From positions 2,046,001 through 2,110,000 of the forward strand of contig NC_017527.1 in NCBI RefSeq assembly GCF_000235565.1: a DNA stretch of 64,000 nucleotides, in the 5' to 3' direction. The notes beneath the pieces are model-generated. The model saw only the letters and a list, made by a program, of their open reading frames with translations, searched no databases and was not told the DNA's origin. The translations under genes were made by a program, and so were the position numbers. Source of the DNA: Methanothrix harundinacea 6Ac (GTDB lineage: Archaea > Halobacteriota > Methanosarcinia > Methanotrichales > Methanotrichaceae). Shown here in pieces: positions 34,743-44,098 of the stretch. Each line of letters opens with the position of its first letter. Position 1 is the stretch's first letter.

Positions 34743-36338
34743 ATGGAGGGGCTGAAGCCCCGAGAGGGGCCCTCCTCTGAGGAGACGGGAGTCGTCGGCA
34801 TGAATGGAGAAAGAGAGATCGCCGGAGGGGAGGGCTCCGGGATTGGGGGGCCCGCAGCCGTGGAGGTCCTGAAGGGATGCCTGGAGGAGCTGAACGTCCA
34901 GGTCCGGATCTACGTTCCTGGCTACCCCATCACCGAAGCCGTCCCCGCCCTGGGCGAGGGCGCCGAGATGGCGACGAACGAGAAGGTGGCCCTGGAGGTG
35001 GCCCTGGGGAGCTCCGCCTCCGGGAGGAGGGCGATCGTCCTGGTGAAGCACCTGGGCATAAACCTCCTCGCCGACCCCCTCGCCATCGCCCCGACCCACA
35101 CCATAGGGGCGGGGCTGGTGGTCCTCGCCGGGGAGGACGTGGGCCCCCGGGGGTCTCAGGCGGAGATGGACGTGAGGAACTACGGCCCCCTCTGCGAGGT
35201 CCCCGTCCTGGACCCGGCGAGCCCCATCCTCCTCGGGTCCGCCCTCCGGGAGGCCTACGCCTTATCCGAAGAGGTCAGGGCGCCGGCGATGGTGAGGACG
35301 ACCTTCGAGTTCGGAGGAGGGGGTGGTGTATCGAGCCGCGACCCCGCCGGGTTCCGGGTCCCTCCACCTCCGAGGGAGGTGAGGAGGTCTCCGACCTTCG
35401 ACCGGTCGATCTGGGATCTGACGGCGAAGGGGCGCCACCAGAGGTACAGGACCGAAGCCCTCCCGGCGATGAGGTCCGCCTCGGAGGGGTCCTCCCTCAA
35501 CCTCCTGAGGGGAGGCGGGGGGGATATCGGGATCATAGCCTCCGGGAGGCCCGCGGGATATGCATCCAAGACCGACCTTCCCCTCCTGGTCGTCGGCTTC
35601 TCTCACCCCCTCCCGCTAGAGGCGATCCGGGAGTTCGCTTCGGAGCACGATAAGATCCTGGTGGTGGAGGAGCCGACCCCCTTTATCGAGGCGAGGCTCA
35701 TGGTCTGCGGCGGCATCTTCGGGAAGCTGACCTGCCACCTCCCCTGGGGGAGGATGGAGGCGGGGGACCTGGCGAGGGCGATCGAGATGATCGGCTCGGG
35801 GGAGGAGCCGGGCCCCGCCCAAAAGCCCGAGAGGTCCGAGGATCGGGCCGCCTCAAAGAAGGTCTGCGACGACTGCCCCTACCGACCCCTCTACGAGGCG
35901 GTTTTTGGCCTTCGGGTCCCGGTGGCGGGGGACGCCGGGTGCAGCATCCGGGCGGTCCGGGACCCCCCGGCGGTGGACGTCGTCTACGGCCTCGGATCCT
36001 CGGTGGCCGTCGCCTCCGGCTTCGGGGAGAAGGGGGTCGCCCTCATCGGCGACTACGCCCTCGCCCACTCCGGCCTTTTGGGGTTGATCGACGCCGTTAA
36101 TAACAGAAGAGAGGTGCTGGTCCTCCTCCTCGATAACGGCGTCGCGGCGATGACGGGAGGCCAGGGCGTCCCCGACCTCTCCCCGGTGCTGAGGACGATA
36201 GTCCCTGATGCCAGGACCATCGACCTTCCGGAGGATCGGGGTGATATCGAGGAGGTCCTGGCCGAAGAGCTGGCGAAGCCCGGAGTCTCCCTGGTGGTGG
36301 CGCGGGGGAGGTGCCCCCGGTTCGGCACCCCCGGCTGA
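34743..36338 (+). CDS. IorA-like thiamine-diphosphate enzyme lacking the ferredoxin domain
   Basis: The 531-residue chain resembles the alpha subunit of indolepyruvate:ferredoxin oxidoreductase. Its pyrimidine-type domain has VPGYPITEAVPALGEG, TNEKVALEVALGSS, LVKHLGINLLADPL and the AEMDVRNYG loop. The central CDDCPYRPLYEAVFG and GDAGCSIRAV and the PP domain with LIGDYALAHSGLLGLIDAVN and LLLDNGVAAMTGGQ then follow. IorA proper is ~600 residues and ends in a two-cluster ferredoxin domain; here the chain stops without one, and no iorB is adjacent. It could oxidise an aryl- or branched 2-oxo acid, or have a methanogen-specific role given the neighbouring marker gene. ATG 34801 is an alternative start. 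Confidence 0.75.
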   Translation: MEGLKPREGPSSEETGVVGMNGEREIAGGEGSGIGGPAAVEVLKGCLEELNVQVRIYVPGYPITEAVPALGEGAEMATNEKVALEVALGSSASGRRAIVLVKHLGINLLADPLAIAPTHTIGAGLVVLAGEDVGPRGSQAEMDVRNYGPLCEVPVLDPASPILLGSALREAYALSEEVRAPAMVRTTFEFGGGGGVSSRDPAGFRVPPPPREVRRSPTFDRSIWDLTAKGRHQRYRTEALPAMRSASEGSSLNLLRGGGGDIGIIASGRPAGYASKTDLPLLVVGFSHPLPLEAIREFASEHDKILVVEEPTPFIEARLMVCGGIFGKLTCHLPWGRMEAGDLARAIEMIGSGEEPGPAQKPERSEDRAASKKVCDDCPYRPLYEAVFGLRVPVAGDAGCSIRAVRDPPAVDVVYGLGSSVAVASGFGEKGVALIGDYALAHSGLLGLIDAVNNRREVLVLLLDNGVAAMTGGQGVPDLSPVLRTIVPDARTIDLPEDRGDIEEVLAEELAKPGVSLVVARGRCPRFGTPG

Positions 36339-36434
36339 GCCGAAGGCCGGAACCAACACCCATCAGGACCATGAGCCTTAGACTACGCCAAACCCCCGTT
36401 CCCCCTTCCATCGCCCTTTTTTGGACGGGAGCCG

Positions 36435-37277
36435 TCAGAGGATGATCTCCGTCCCCACGCTGTTTTCGACGAACCGGTCGGGGAAGGCCGCCGCCAGGGC
36501 CGAGGCGGCGGCAAAGCCGGTGCAGTGGGAGGGGGCGAGGACCTCGAGGTCGAGGGACCGGAGCGCCTCGATCGTCCTTGGAAGCTTATCCCCGCCGCCG
36601 AAGCCGAGGTGGGTCCCCCCGGCGACCCCCAGGACCCGGTCACAGCCGGTGACCCTCTTCGCGTGGAGGAGAGTGCTGATCATCCCCGAATGGGCGCACC
36701 CCAGGAGGACGAAGATCCCCCTCTCCAGGACGGCGATGAGGGCCTGGTCGTCGCGGATCGGATCGAGGACGATCTCGCCCCCCTCCGAGACGACGACCAG
36801 ATCCTCGCTTCGCCCCTCAAACCCGGCGATCCTTGGGACCTCACCTGTGAGCCAGAGCCCCGGGAATATCTCTTCTGCCCTCCGGGAAAGCTCGAACCGG
36901 GCGCCGGCCGCCTCCAGATCCCCTCTCCTGAAGGGGATCCCGATCTGCCTGAGGGCCCCTCCCCGCCGGGTGTACCGGGAGACGAAGACGTCGGGATGGG
37001 CGTAAACCGGGACAGGGCCGGTTTTCTCAATGAGGCTGCCCAGCCCTCCTGTATGGTCGTAGTGGCCGTGGCTGAGGGCGATGGGAACTCCCTCCAGATC
37101 TATCCCCAGAGCCCGGGCGTTGGAGACGGCGGTGGTGGTCTGCCCCGCATCGAAGATCACCCTGGAATCCCCAAACTCCAGGTAAGCGGAGAAGCCGTGC
37201 TCGGCGAGGACGCCCCGCCGGAGCCCCGCCGAGTTCTCGGCGAGGGTGACGAGCCTCATCTCGCCCTTCAGCTTCAC
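36435..37277 (-). CDS. Metallo-beta-lactamase fold hydrolase (COG1237)
   Basis: A 280-residue MBL-fold protein of the COG1237 group, which in methanogens is sometimes annotated as 7,8-dihydropterin-6-methyl-4-(beta-D-ribofuranosyl)aminobenzene-5'-phosphate synthase (methanopterin pathway). The zinc ligands appear in SHGHYDHTGGL (HxHxDH), with further histidines in GCAHSGM and APSHCTG. The methanopterin role is known for related proteins only and should be considered a family-level guess. Start ATG 37277, or the internal ATG at 37259. Confidence 0.8.
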   Translation of the reverse strand: MKLKGEMRLVTLAENSAGLRRGVLAEHGFSAYLEFGDSRVIFDAGQTTTAVSNARALGIDLEGVPIALSHGHYDHTGGLGSLIEKTGPVPVYAHPDVFVSRYTRRGGALRQIGIPFRRGDLEAAGARFELSRRAEEIFPGLWLTGEVPRIAGFEGRSEDLVVVSEGGEIVLDPIRDDQALIAVLERGIFVLLGCAHSGMISTLLHAKRVTGCDRVLGVAGGTHLGFGGGDKLPRTIEALRSLDLEVLAPSHCTGFAAASALAAAFPDRFVENSVGTEIIL

Positions 37278-37313
37278 GACCCCCCATTCCTCAAAGATAC
37301 TTCCAGCATCATC

Positions 37314-39323
37314 TCAATCCTTCCAGAAGTCGGGGACGAGGAGGACGAGGACCGTCAGGAGCTCAAGCCTCCCTATCCACATGCAGACGATCAGGATCAG
37401 CTTGCCGATCCCTGGAACCTCGGAATAGTTGTCCGTCGGCCCGTACCGGTGGAAGGCGGGTCCGACGTTTCCGAGGGCCGAGGCGACGGCGGAGGCGGCG
37501 CTGATCACGTCCATATCGCTGCTGAAGCCTGACCCGAACGAGACCAGACCACCCCCCTTCGAGTAGATCTCCGAGAGGTTGATGGGCCTTCGGTCCACCT
37601 CTATCCTCCTGGTGCCGTTCTCGGCGGGGAAGAAGCAGGCGACGCCTCCGGAGACCTTAGGGTCCGAGCCGAGGAGCTCCCTGGAGCCGTTCCAGCCATC
37701 CGGACCGAAGCATACGACCTTCTCGCCATCGCCGGAGACGAAGCAGACGATCTCCTCGGACGTCGCCGCCTCCCCCGGAAGAGAGGTTACCGAGGCGAAG
37801 AGGACCGACCCTACGGCGAAGATCAGGATGTAGAGGGCCATGAATACCATGATCGAGTGGAGGACGTCCTCCCGAACGGGGGAGGCCTTCAGCTTCACCG
37901 CCATCACCGCCTTGGGGTGAAGGGTCCGGAAGAGCTCCCGGCGGCAGTACCTCACCGAGAGGAGGACCCTGACGAGCTTCATCCCCCCCGAGGTAGACCC
38001 GGCGCAGGCTCCGGTGAACATCAAGAACAGGAGGATCAGCTTCGCGGGGCTGGACCAGAGGTCGTAGTCGGCGGTGGCAAAGCCGGTGCTGGTGACGATG
38101 GAGACGGTCTGGAAGGCGGCGGCCCTCAGCCTCTGGCCCGCTAGCCCCACCCCCTCGGCCTCGGGGCTATCCCCCAGGAAGCTGCCGTCGACCCCGCCGA
38201 TGAGGACTACGATGAGGATGACGGCGCCCACCAGAAGGGAGTAGAACCTGAACTCCGGATCTTCGATCAGGCTCGTCCTGTTGACGTACATCGTCCGATA
38301 ATGGAGGGCGAAGCTCGCCCCGGAGATGAACATGAAGACGATGACGATCACCTCGATGAAGGGGGCGTTATAGTCGGGGCCGCCGTAGTAGGCGATGCTA
38401 TCCGCCCGGGGGGAGAAGCCGCCGGTCGAGACGGTGGAGAAGGTGGTACATACCGCATCGTACGCCGGCATCCTGGCGAGCATCAGGAGGAGAAACTCAG
38501 CGGCGGTTATCACCATGTAGACCCCCCAGAGGATCTTCGCCGTCTCCCTGATCCGCGGCCGAATCAGATCCTCCGACGGCCCCGGAACCTCGGCCTTGAA
38601 GAGCTGGCGGCCCGCCACCCCCAGGTTCGGCAGGATCGCAATGAAGAGGACGATGATCCCCATCCCCCCCAGCCACTGGGTGAAACACCTCCAGAAGAGG
38701 AGGCCGCGATAGGTAGGGCCGACCAGTCCAGAGCTGGCGTTAGCCTCGACCCCCACCAGGCTTCCGTTGAGGGTGGCGTTGAGGACCGTATCATTGAGGG
38801 CCGAGATGTTCGATCCCACAAAGCCGGCAGGATCGAAGGTCGGGCTGATGCTAAGGTCGCTGAAGGCGTTATGGGCGATGGATGCAGCCAGGCCGTAGCT
38901 CGCGGCCGTGGCGTTCATCGCCCAGAGGCCGTCGGCGCCGACCTCCGAGAGGATGGAGGCTCCCGTCGTGGTGAAGCCGGACATCGACTCGAAGAGGGCG
39001 TCTATGGGGCTGAGCCCCAAAAGGATGTACGGGAGGGCGCCGGTGGCTGCCGCCCCCAGCCATCCGAAGGCCACCAGGGCGAACCCCTCCCTGTTGGTGA
39101 GGACCTCCTCCTCCCCCAAGATCGCCATCAAAAGGCCTATAGCGAAGGTGAAGAGGGCGGGTAGGACGAAGGCTATCACCCCCTCGACCTCGCCGTAGAG
39201 GAACGACACCCCGGCGGGGAGGAGCATCAGCCCCCCCAGCAGCTTCAAGAGGGTGCCGAAGACCCTGAGAAAGACCCTTATCCTCACCCATCTCACGTCC
39301 AGATCATCCGAAGCCGACCTCAA
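37314..39323 (-). CDS. trkH: TrkH-type potassium channel/transporter with an enlarged extracytoplasmic loop (copy 1)
   Basis: A 669-residue Trk/Ktr membrane subunit with four M1-P-M2 repeats. The selectivity filters are SGFTTTGAS, TVSTGGFS, VTSTGFATADYD and LGNVGPAF. TrkH is usually ~480-500 residues. The excess is in two loops outside the pore: about 60 residues after filter 1 (SISPTFDPAGFVGSN region) and about 90 residues before filter 4, which contains four cysteines (EEIVCFVS, KVVCFGP, GGVACFF). The start may be ATG 39323 or the GTG at 39287, which aligns with copy 2. No TrkA partner lies in the window. A TATA-like TAAAATAG motif occurs at about 39351-39358. Confidence 0.88.
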   Translation of the reverse strand: MRSASDDLDVRWVRIRVFLRVFGTLLKLLGGLMLLPAGVSFLYGEVEGVIAFVLPALFTFAIGLLMAILGEEEVLTNREGFALVAFGWLGAAATGALPYILLGLSPIDALFESMSGFTTTGASILSEVGADGLWAMNATAASYGLAASIAHNAFSDLSISPTFDPAGFVGSNISALNDTVLNATLNGSLVGVEANASSGLVGPTYRGLLFWRCFTQWLGGMGIIVLFIAILPNLGVAGRQLFKAEVPGPSEDLIRPRIRETAKILWGVYMVITAAEFLLLMLARMPAYDAVCTTFSTVSTGGFSPRADSIAYYGGPDYNAPFIEVIVIVFMFISGASFALHYRTMYVNRTSLIEDPEFRFYSLLVGAVILIVVLIGGVDGSFLGDSPEAEGVGLAGQRLRAAAFQTVSIVTSTGFATADYDLWSSPAKLILLFLMFTGACAGSTSGGMKLVRVLLSVRYCRRELFRTLHPKAVMAVKLKASPVREDVLHSIMVFMALYILIFAVGSVLFASVTSLPGEAATSEEIVCFVSGDGEKVVCFGPDGWNGSRELLGSDPKVSGGVACFFPAENGTRRIEVDRRPINLSEIYSKGGGLVSFGSGFSSDMDVISAASAVASALGNVGPAFHRYGPTDNYSEVPGIGKLILIVCMWIGRLELLTVLVLLVPDFWKD

Positions 39324-39468
39324 ATTCGCCAGTTAAAGAAGCGACGTCCCCTATTTTACCATGGTGGTTGTTTCGAAATTTTATCCGTCCGCTAATTTCG
39401 CGGATCTCCCGCCCTCCCCGACCCCCGATGAAGATCCCGTCCGCCCGTCCGCCTCGCCATCGATCGTC

Positions 39469-41325
39469 TCAGCCCTTCCAGAAGTCGGGGATCAGGAGGA
39501 CGAGGACCGTCAGGACCTCCAGCCTCCCCATCCACATGCATAGAATGAGGATGAGCTTTCCGATCCCCGGGACCTCCGAGAAGTTGTCCGTAGGCCCGAA
39601 TCGGTGGAGGCCGGGGCCGACGTTTCCAAGGCAGGTGGCGACGGCGGAGCAGGCGCTGATCATGTCGATCCCCCCGACGCCACGGCCGGAGCAGATCCCA
39701 TCCCCCGGTCCCTCCGCCCCGGCCCAGCCGCCGGAGATCCCGCCCACCACCTCTAGGCCGACTCCTGCCCCGGAGACGAAATAGATCCGATCCTCCGCCC
39801 CCGTCTCCTCCTCAGCGAGGGTGCAGACCGAGGCGAAGAGGGCCGAGCCGATGGCGAAGATGAGGATGTATATCGCCATGAATATCAGGATCGAGCGGAG
39901 GACGTCCTCCCGAACGGGGGCTCCCTTCAGCTTCACCGCCATCACCGCCTTGGGGTGGAGGGTCCGAAACAGCTCCCGGCGGCAGCACTGGAGGGCGAGG
40001 AGGATCCGGACAACCTTCATCGCCCCAGCCGTCGAACCCGCACAGCCTCCGGTGAACATCAAGAACAGTAGAATCAGCTTCGCGGGGCTGGACCAGAGGT
40101 CGTAGTCGGCGGTGGCGAAGCCGGTGGTGGTGATGATCGAGACGGTCTGGAAGGCGGCGGTCCGGAGGCGGTGGCTCGCCAGATCGAACCCTTCGAGATC
40201 CGGCCCCTCCGGGGGGAGGCTCTCGTCGATGCCGCCGATGAGGGTGATGACGAGGATCGAGGCGAGGACGATGAGCGAGTAGAACTTGAACTCCGCATCT
40301 TTTATGAGGCTCTTTCTGCTGACGTACATCGTCCGATAGTGGAGGGCGAAGTTCGCCCCGCAGACGAACATGAAGAGGATCACGACGACCTCTATGAGGG
40401 GGCCGTTGTAGTCGGGGCCGGAGTAGTAGGCGATGCTCTCCGCCCGGGGGGAGAAGCCGCCGGTGGCGACGGTGGAGAAGGTGGTGCATATGGCATCGTA
40501 CGCTGGCATCTTGGCGAGCATCAGGAGGAGGAACTCGGCCGCCGTGAGGACCATGTAGACCCCCCAGAGGATCTTCGCCGTCTGCTTGATCCGGGGCCTT
40601 ATCAGATCCTCCGTCGGACCCGGAACCTCGGCGTTGAAGAGCTGGCGGCCCGCCACCCCCAGGTTGGGGAGGATCGCTATGAAGAGGACGATGATCCCCA
40701 TCCCTCCGATCCAGTTGGTGAAGCACCTCCAGAAGAGGAGGCCCCTATAAGTGGGCTCGATCAGATTTGATGTCAGGTTCGTCCCACTTCCCGAGAGGCC
40801 TCCGGGGAAGGCGGCGTTGAGGATCGTATCGTTGAGGGCCGATGCGTTCGAGGCCAAAAAGGTGGATGGACCGACGGCGGATGGCATGAAGCTCTGGTTT
40901 GAGGCGATCTGGACCAGGGCGACCGCCAGGCTTGAGCTCGCGGCGGTGGCGTTTATTAGGAAGAGGCCATCGGCCCCGCTCTCGGAGAGGATGGAGGCCC
41001 CCGTCGTGGTGAAGCCGGACATCGACTCGAAGAGGGCGTCCATGGGGCTGAGCCCCAAAAGGACGAAGGGGAGGGCGCCGGTGGCTGCCGCCCCCAGCCA
41101 TCCGAAGGCCACCAGGGCGAACCCCTCCTTGTTGGTGAGGACCTCCTCCTCCCCCAGGATCGCCATCAAAAGGCCTATAGCGAAGGTGAAGAGGGCGGGT
41201 AGGAGGAAGGCTATCACCCCCTCGACCTCGCCGTAGAGGAGCGACACCCCGGCGGGGAGGAGCATCAGCCCCCCCAGCAGCTTCAAGAGGGTGCCGAAGA
41301 CCCTGAGAAAGACCCTGACTCTCAC
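39469..41325 (-). CDS. trkH: TrkH-type potassium channel/transporter (copy 2, tandem paralogue)
   Basis: A 618-residue paralogue of the gene directly downstream. The two share nearly identical N-terminal helices and pore segments, with long stretches of identical DNA, but differ strongly in the two extracytoplasmic loops: the one before filter 4 is shorter here, Gly-rich, and has a single cysteine (DGICSGRG) near its end. The filters SGFTTTGAS, TVATGGFS, ITTTGFATADYD and LGNVGPGL are intact. The GTG at 41325 is the first start in frame. The DNA upstream repeats the promoter-like CTATTTTAN2ATGGTGGT element found upstream of copy 1 (41391-41409 versus 39351-39369), so the promoter was duplicated with the gene. 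Confidence 0.88.
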   Translation of the reverse strand: MRVRVFLRVFGTLLKLLGGLMLLPAGVSLLYGEVEGVIAFLLPALFTFAIGLLMAILGEEEVLTNKEGFALVAFGWLGAAATGALPFVLLGLSPMDALFESMSGFTTTGASILSESGADGLFLINATAASSSLAVALVQIASNQSFMPSAVGPSTFLASNASALNDTILNAAFPGGLSGSGTNLTSNLIEPTYRGLLFWRCFTNWIGGMGIIVLFIAILPNLGVAGRQLFNAEVPGPTEDLIRPRIKQTAKILWGVYMVLTAAEFLLLMLAKMPAYDAICTTFSTVATGGFSPRAESIAYYSGPDYNGPLIEVVVILFMFVCGANFALHYRTMYVSRKSLIKDAEFKFYSLIVLASILVITLIGGIDESLPPEGPDLEGFDLASHRLRTAAFQTVSIITTTGFATADYDLWSSPAKLILLFLMFTGGCAGSTAGAMKVVRILLALQCCRRELFRTLHPKAVMAVKLKGAPVREDVLRSILIFMAIYILIFAIGSALFASVCTLAEEETGAEDRIYFVSGAGVGLEVVGGISGGWAGAEGPGDGICSGRGVGGIDMISACSAVATCLGNVGPGLHRFGPTDNFSEVPGIGKLILILCMWMGRLEVLTVLVLLIPDFWKG

Positions 41326-41603
41326 CTATGCCTACTCCGCCTCATCCGAGGCCTGCAATTTTGGCCCGCATACTCCGCCGTCTATTTTAAGATGGTGGTG
41401 ATTTCGGACCTCTCGGAATTGGCCGTCAAGTTCCAGCGTCGTATACCCCAAGATCCCAGAAAAGCCAGAAAGGTCCAGCCCTCCATCCCCCTCGGACTGT
41501 AAAGGGGGCGGCACCGATCGGGGGTGCTCTCGCCGCAGGCCCCCGCATGAGAGGGCGGCCAGGCCCGCGGGCCTTTCGGGACGATGGACCGGAGGGTACG
41601 CCC

Positions 41604-42785
41604 TCAGAGGTCGGGGTAGACGATCTCGATGTCCAGGTCGTGGATCAGCTTCCGGAGCTCGTCGCAGGATATGGGCCGCTTGAACTCGCTGCATCTCTTA
41701 ACCCGCTCGGCGAGGAGGCAGATCTCGTCCCTCTTCAGGTCGTAGCCCATCTTCTTGGTGATGTACTTGAGGGCCCGGGCCCCCGTGTGCTTTCCGATGA
41801 TTATCCTCCTCGCCGACCCGACCATCTCGGGGGAGTAGAGCTCGTAGGTCCGGGGCTCCTCCAGGACGGCGGCGACGTGGATCCCCGACTCGTGGGCGAA
41901 GGCGTTGTCGCCGACGACGGCCTTGTTCTTCGGCATCATCACCCCCGAGTAGCTCTGGACGAGCTTCGAGAGGTCTGTGAGCTTTGTGGTGTCGTACCTA
42001 TCGACGGAGTAGTGGACCCGGAGGGCGACCATCAGCTCCTCGAGGGGGGTGTTTCCGCTCCTCTCGCCGATCCCGTTGACGGTGGTGTGGAGCTGCTTCG
42101 CCCCCGCCTCCGCCGCCGCCAGGGTGTTGGCGAGGGCGAGCCCCAGGTCGTCGTGGCAGTGCATGCATATCGGGATCTTCACCACCTTCTTGATCTCGCG
42201 GACCAGGAAGTAGACAGTCCTGGGGTTCATGATCCCCACGGTGTCGGCGATGCTGACGTAGTCGGCCCGGCACTCCTCGGCCTTTTTGTAGAGCCGCTTG
42301 AGGAGATTGAACTCCGTCCTGGTGGCGTCCTCCGCTGAGAACCGGACGATGAGGCCGTGGTCCTTGGCGTACTCCACCGTCTCAAGAGCGCTCTTGATCG
42401 CCTCCTCGCAGGTCATGTGGAGCTTGTACTTCAGGTGGAGGTCGGAGGTGGCTATGAAGACGCTGACCATGTCGACGTCGCAGGCGAGGGCGGCGTCGAC
42501 GTCTTTGGGTACAGACCGGGAGAGGACCGAGATCTTGGAGTCGAGGCCGAGGTTGGAGACGTCCCGGACCGCCCTCATCTCCGCCTCGGAGACGACCGGA
42601 AAGCCCGCCTCGATGATCTCCACCCCCACCTCGTCCAGCTTGATGGCGATGTCGATCTTCTCGTCGGGCCTGAATACGACCCCGGGCATCTGCTCACCGT
42701 CTCTCAGGGTGACGTCGCAGACCTCGATCTCTATCTTCGGAGTCTTGGCGAGTTCTAAGAACTGATTGACGGAATAATCTTGCAT
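41604..42785 (-). CDS. aksA: Homocitrate synthase AksA (coenzyme B pathway)
   Basis: A 393-residue member of the isopropylmalate/homocitrate synthase family. It condenses acetyl-CoA with 2-oxoglutarate and its longer homologues in the chain elongation that gives 7-mercaptoheptanoyl threonine phosphate. Motifs are CDVTLRDGEQMPGVVF near the N-terminus (metal Asp and Arg), EAGFPVVSEAEM, the HCHDDLGLALANTLAAAEAGA metal site, and NGIGERSGNTPLEELMVAL. It has no C-terminal regulatory LeuA domain, consistent with AksA rather than LeuA (~500 residues). A citramalate synthase role is the main alternative. Confidence 0.85.
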   Translation of the reverse strand: MQDYSVNQFLELAKTPKIEIEVCDVTLRDGEQMPGVVFRPDEKIDIAIKLDEVGVEIIEAGFPVVSEAEMRAVRDVSNLGLDSKISVLSRSVPKDVDAALACDVDMVSVFIATSDLHLKYKLHMTCEEAIKSALETVEYAKDHGLIVRFSAEDATRTEFNLLKRLYKKAEECRADYVSIADTVGIMNPRTVYFLVREIKKVVKIPICMHCHDDLGLALANTLAAAEAGAKQLHTTVNGIGERSGNTPLEELMVALRVHYSVDRYDTTKLTDLSKLVQSYSGVMMPKNKAVVGDNAFAHESGIHVAAVLEEPRTYELYSPEMVGSARRIIIGKHTGARALKYITKKMGYDLKRDEICLLAERVKRCSEFKRPISCDELRKLIHDLDIEIVYPDL

Positions 42786-42971
42786 GGCAGGATGTTATCT
42801 GGCATCCAGGGGTTAAATCCATTTCGAAGGCAACGGCCGTCCGCCATCCCGCCCACCACCGCCCGCCGGGAGGGGGCGGGGAGACGCCCGGATGGTCCCT
42901 CCGGGGTTGAGGGGCCTGGGTCGCAAAAATAGAGATAGAAATGGGGAGGGCCCCGGCCTCTAAAGGCCGGT

Positions 42972-44033
42972 CTAGACCCCCTCGAGGTTTACGGTGTTGT
43001 TGAAGAACCGGTTTGGACCGACCCGGTCGATCCCGGAGTTGAGAAGGCTGATCCCCTTCGCGTTGTAGCTGAGGACGTTTCCGGTCACGACGGCGTTTTT
43101 GGAGTTGTCGAGGAAGATCCCCACGTCGGTGTTGTTCGCGACCAGGTTCCCTTCGATCCGGTTGTCATCGGAGCTGAGGAGGGCTATCCCGTCGTCGAGG
43201 TTGTTGCTGACGACGCTCTCGGAGATCAGGTTTCCAGTGGCCCTGAAGACGAGGATGCCGTCGTTGCCGTTGTTGGAGGAGATGCACCGTGAGACGGTGG
43301 TGTTGGCAGAGCCCTTCAGGTATATCCCCGCCCAGTTGCTGTTCATGACGGCGCAGCCGGCCACGACGCTGTCTCTTGAGACGACCTCGATCCCGGCGCT
43401 GGGGTAGGGGCCGGCGTTGGTGATGGTGAGCCCCTCCAGGAAGACCCCGGAGGCCTTCAGAAGGACGGCGCTGCCGTTACCCTGGGCGTCCACCACCGGC
43501 ACCCCCTCGCCGGTGTTAACCCCCCGGATTGTGACCCTCTTATCGACGATGACGTTCTCGCGGTAGGTTCCGCTCCCCACCTCCACCACGTCGCCCTCTC
43601 CGGCGGCGTCGATCGCGGCCTGGATGGTGGTGTAGCTGCAGCCGTTGAGGCAGACGGCCCGGAGCTCCCCTCCCGCCGCCTCGGGTATAATCTCCGCCCC
43701 GGAGACGTTGGCGGCCTCGGGCAGCGTTTCGTTGGCAGTATCGGCGGCGGCTGGGACCTCCGCAGCCCCGGCCGCCATCGGCGGAGCCGTCTCGTTGGCC
43801 GCGGCCTCGCCGCCGACCTCGGAGAGGGGTTCGGTCAGGTTCGACTGATTCCCATCCTCCATCCCGCCGGCTACCTCAGAGGTGGCGTTCGACCCCAGGG
43901 AGACGCCCTCCGGAGCTACGACGCTGAAGTTGACGTCATCGGTGACTACCGCCTGGACGAGCCCCGCCGATAATAATATGGCCAGGGCGAGGGAGGCGCC
44001 GATGGCGAATTTATTTGAGAAATCTCTGAGCAT
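42972..44033 (-). CDS. Secreted parallel beta-helix protein (NosD-like)
   Basis: A 353-residue protein with an N-terminal signal peptide (about residues 8-29, ALAILLSAGLVQA), a ~75-residue Ala/Glu/Asn-rich linker (residues ~60-130), and then right-handed beta-helix repeats from residue ~140 (YTTIQAAIDAAGEGDVVEVG, SNWAGIYLKGSANTTVS, NNGNDGILVFRATGNLIS, NNLDDGIALLSSDDNRIEG). These repeats are typical of NosD/carbohydrate-binding surface proteins of methanogens. No catalytic site is recognised. It is related in architecture to the protein at 13790 but is shorter and lacks the Ig-like part. Confidence 0.82.
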   Translation of the reverse strand: MLRDFSNKFAIGASLALAILLSAGLVQAVVTDDVNFSVVAPEGVSLGSNATSEVAGGMEDGNQSNLTEPLSEVGGEAAANETAPPMAAGAAEVPAAADTANETLPEAANVSGAEIIPEAAGGELRAVCLNGCSYTTIQAAIDAAGEGDVVEVGSGTYRENVIVDKRVTIRGVNTGEGVPVVDAQGNGSAVLLKASGVFLEGLTITNAGPYPSAGIEVVSRDSVVAGCAVMNSNWAGIYLKGSANTTVSRCISSNNGNDGILVFRATGNLISESVVSNNLDDGIALLSSDDNRIEGNLVANNTDVGIFLDNSKNAVVTGNVLSYNAKGISLLNSGIDRVGPNRFFNNTVNLEGV

Positions 44034-44098
44034 ACTTAAACCTCTGAGCGCACCATGGCCCTGATCGGTATTAAGATTACCCAGGCCGGAACCTTCCG

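Noticed and set aside
34743-36338. Considered as fused sulfopyruvate decarboxylase ComDE (coenzyme M pathway)
   Set aside because: The order of motifs (VPGYPITE, TNEKVALEVA, RNYG, CDDCP, GDAGC) and the length of 531 residues match the IorA type better than the ~360-residue ComDE.
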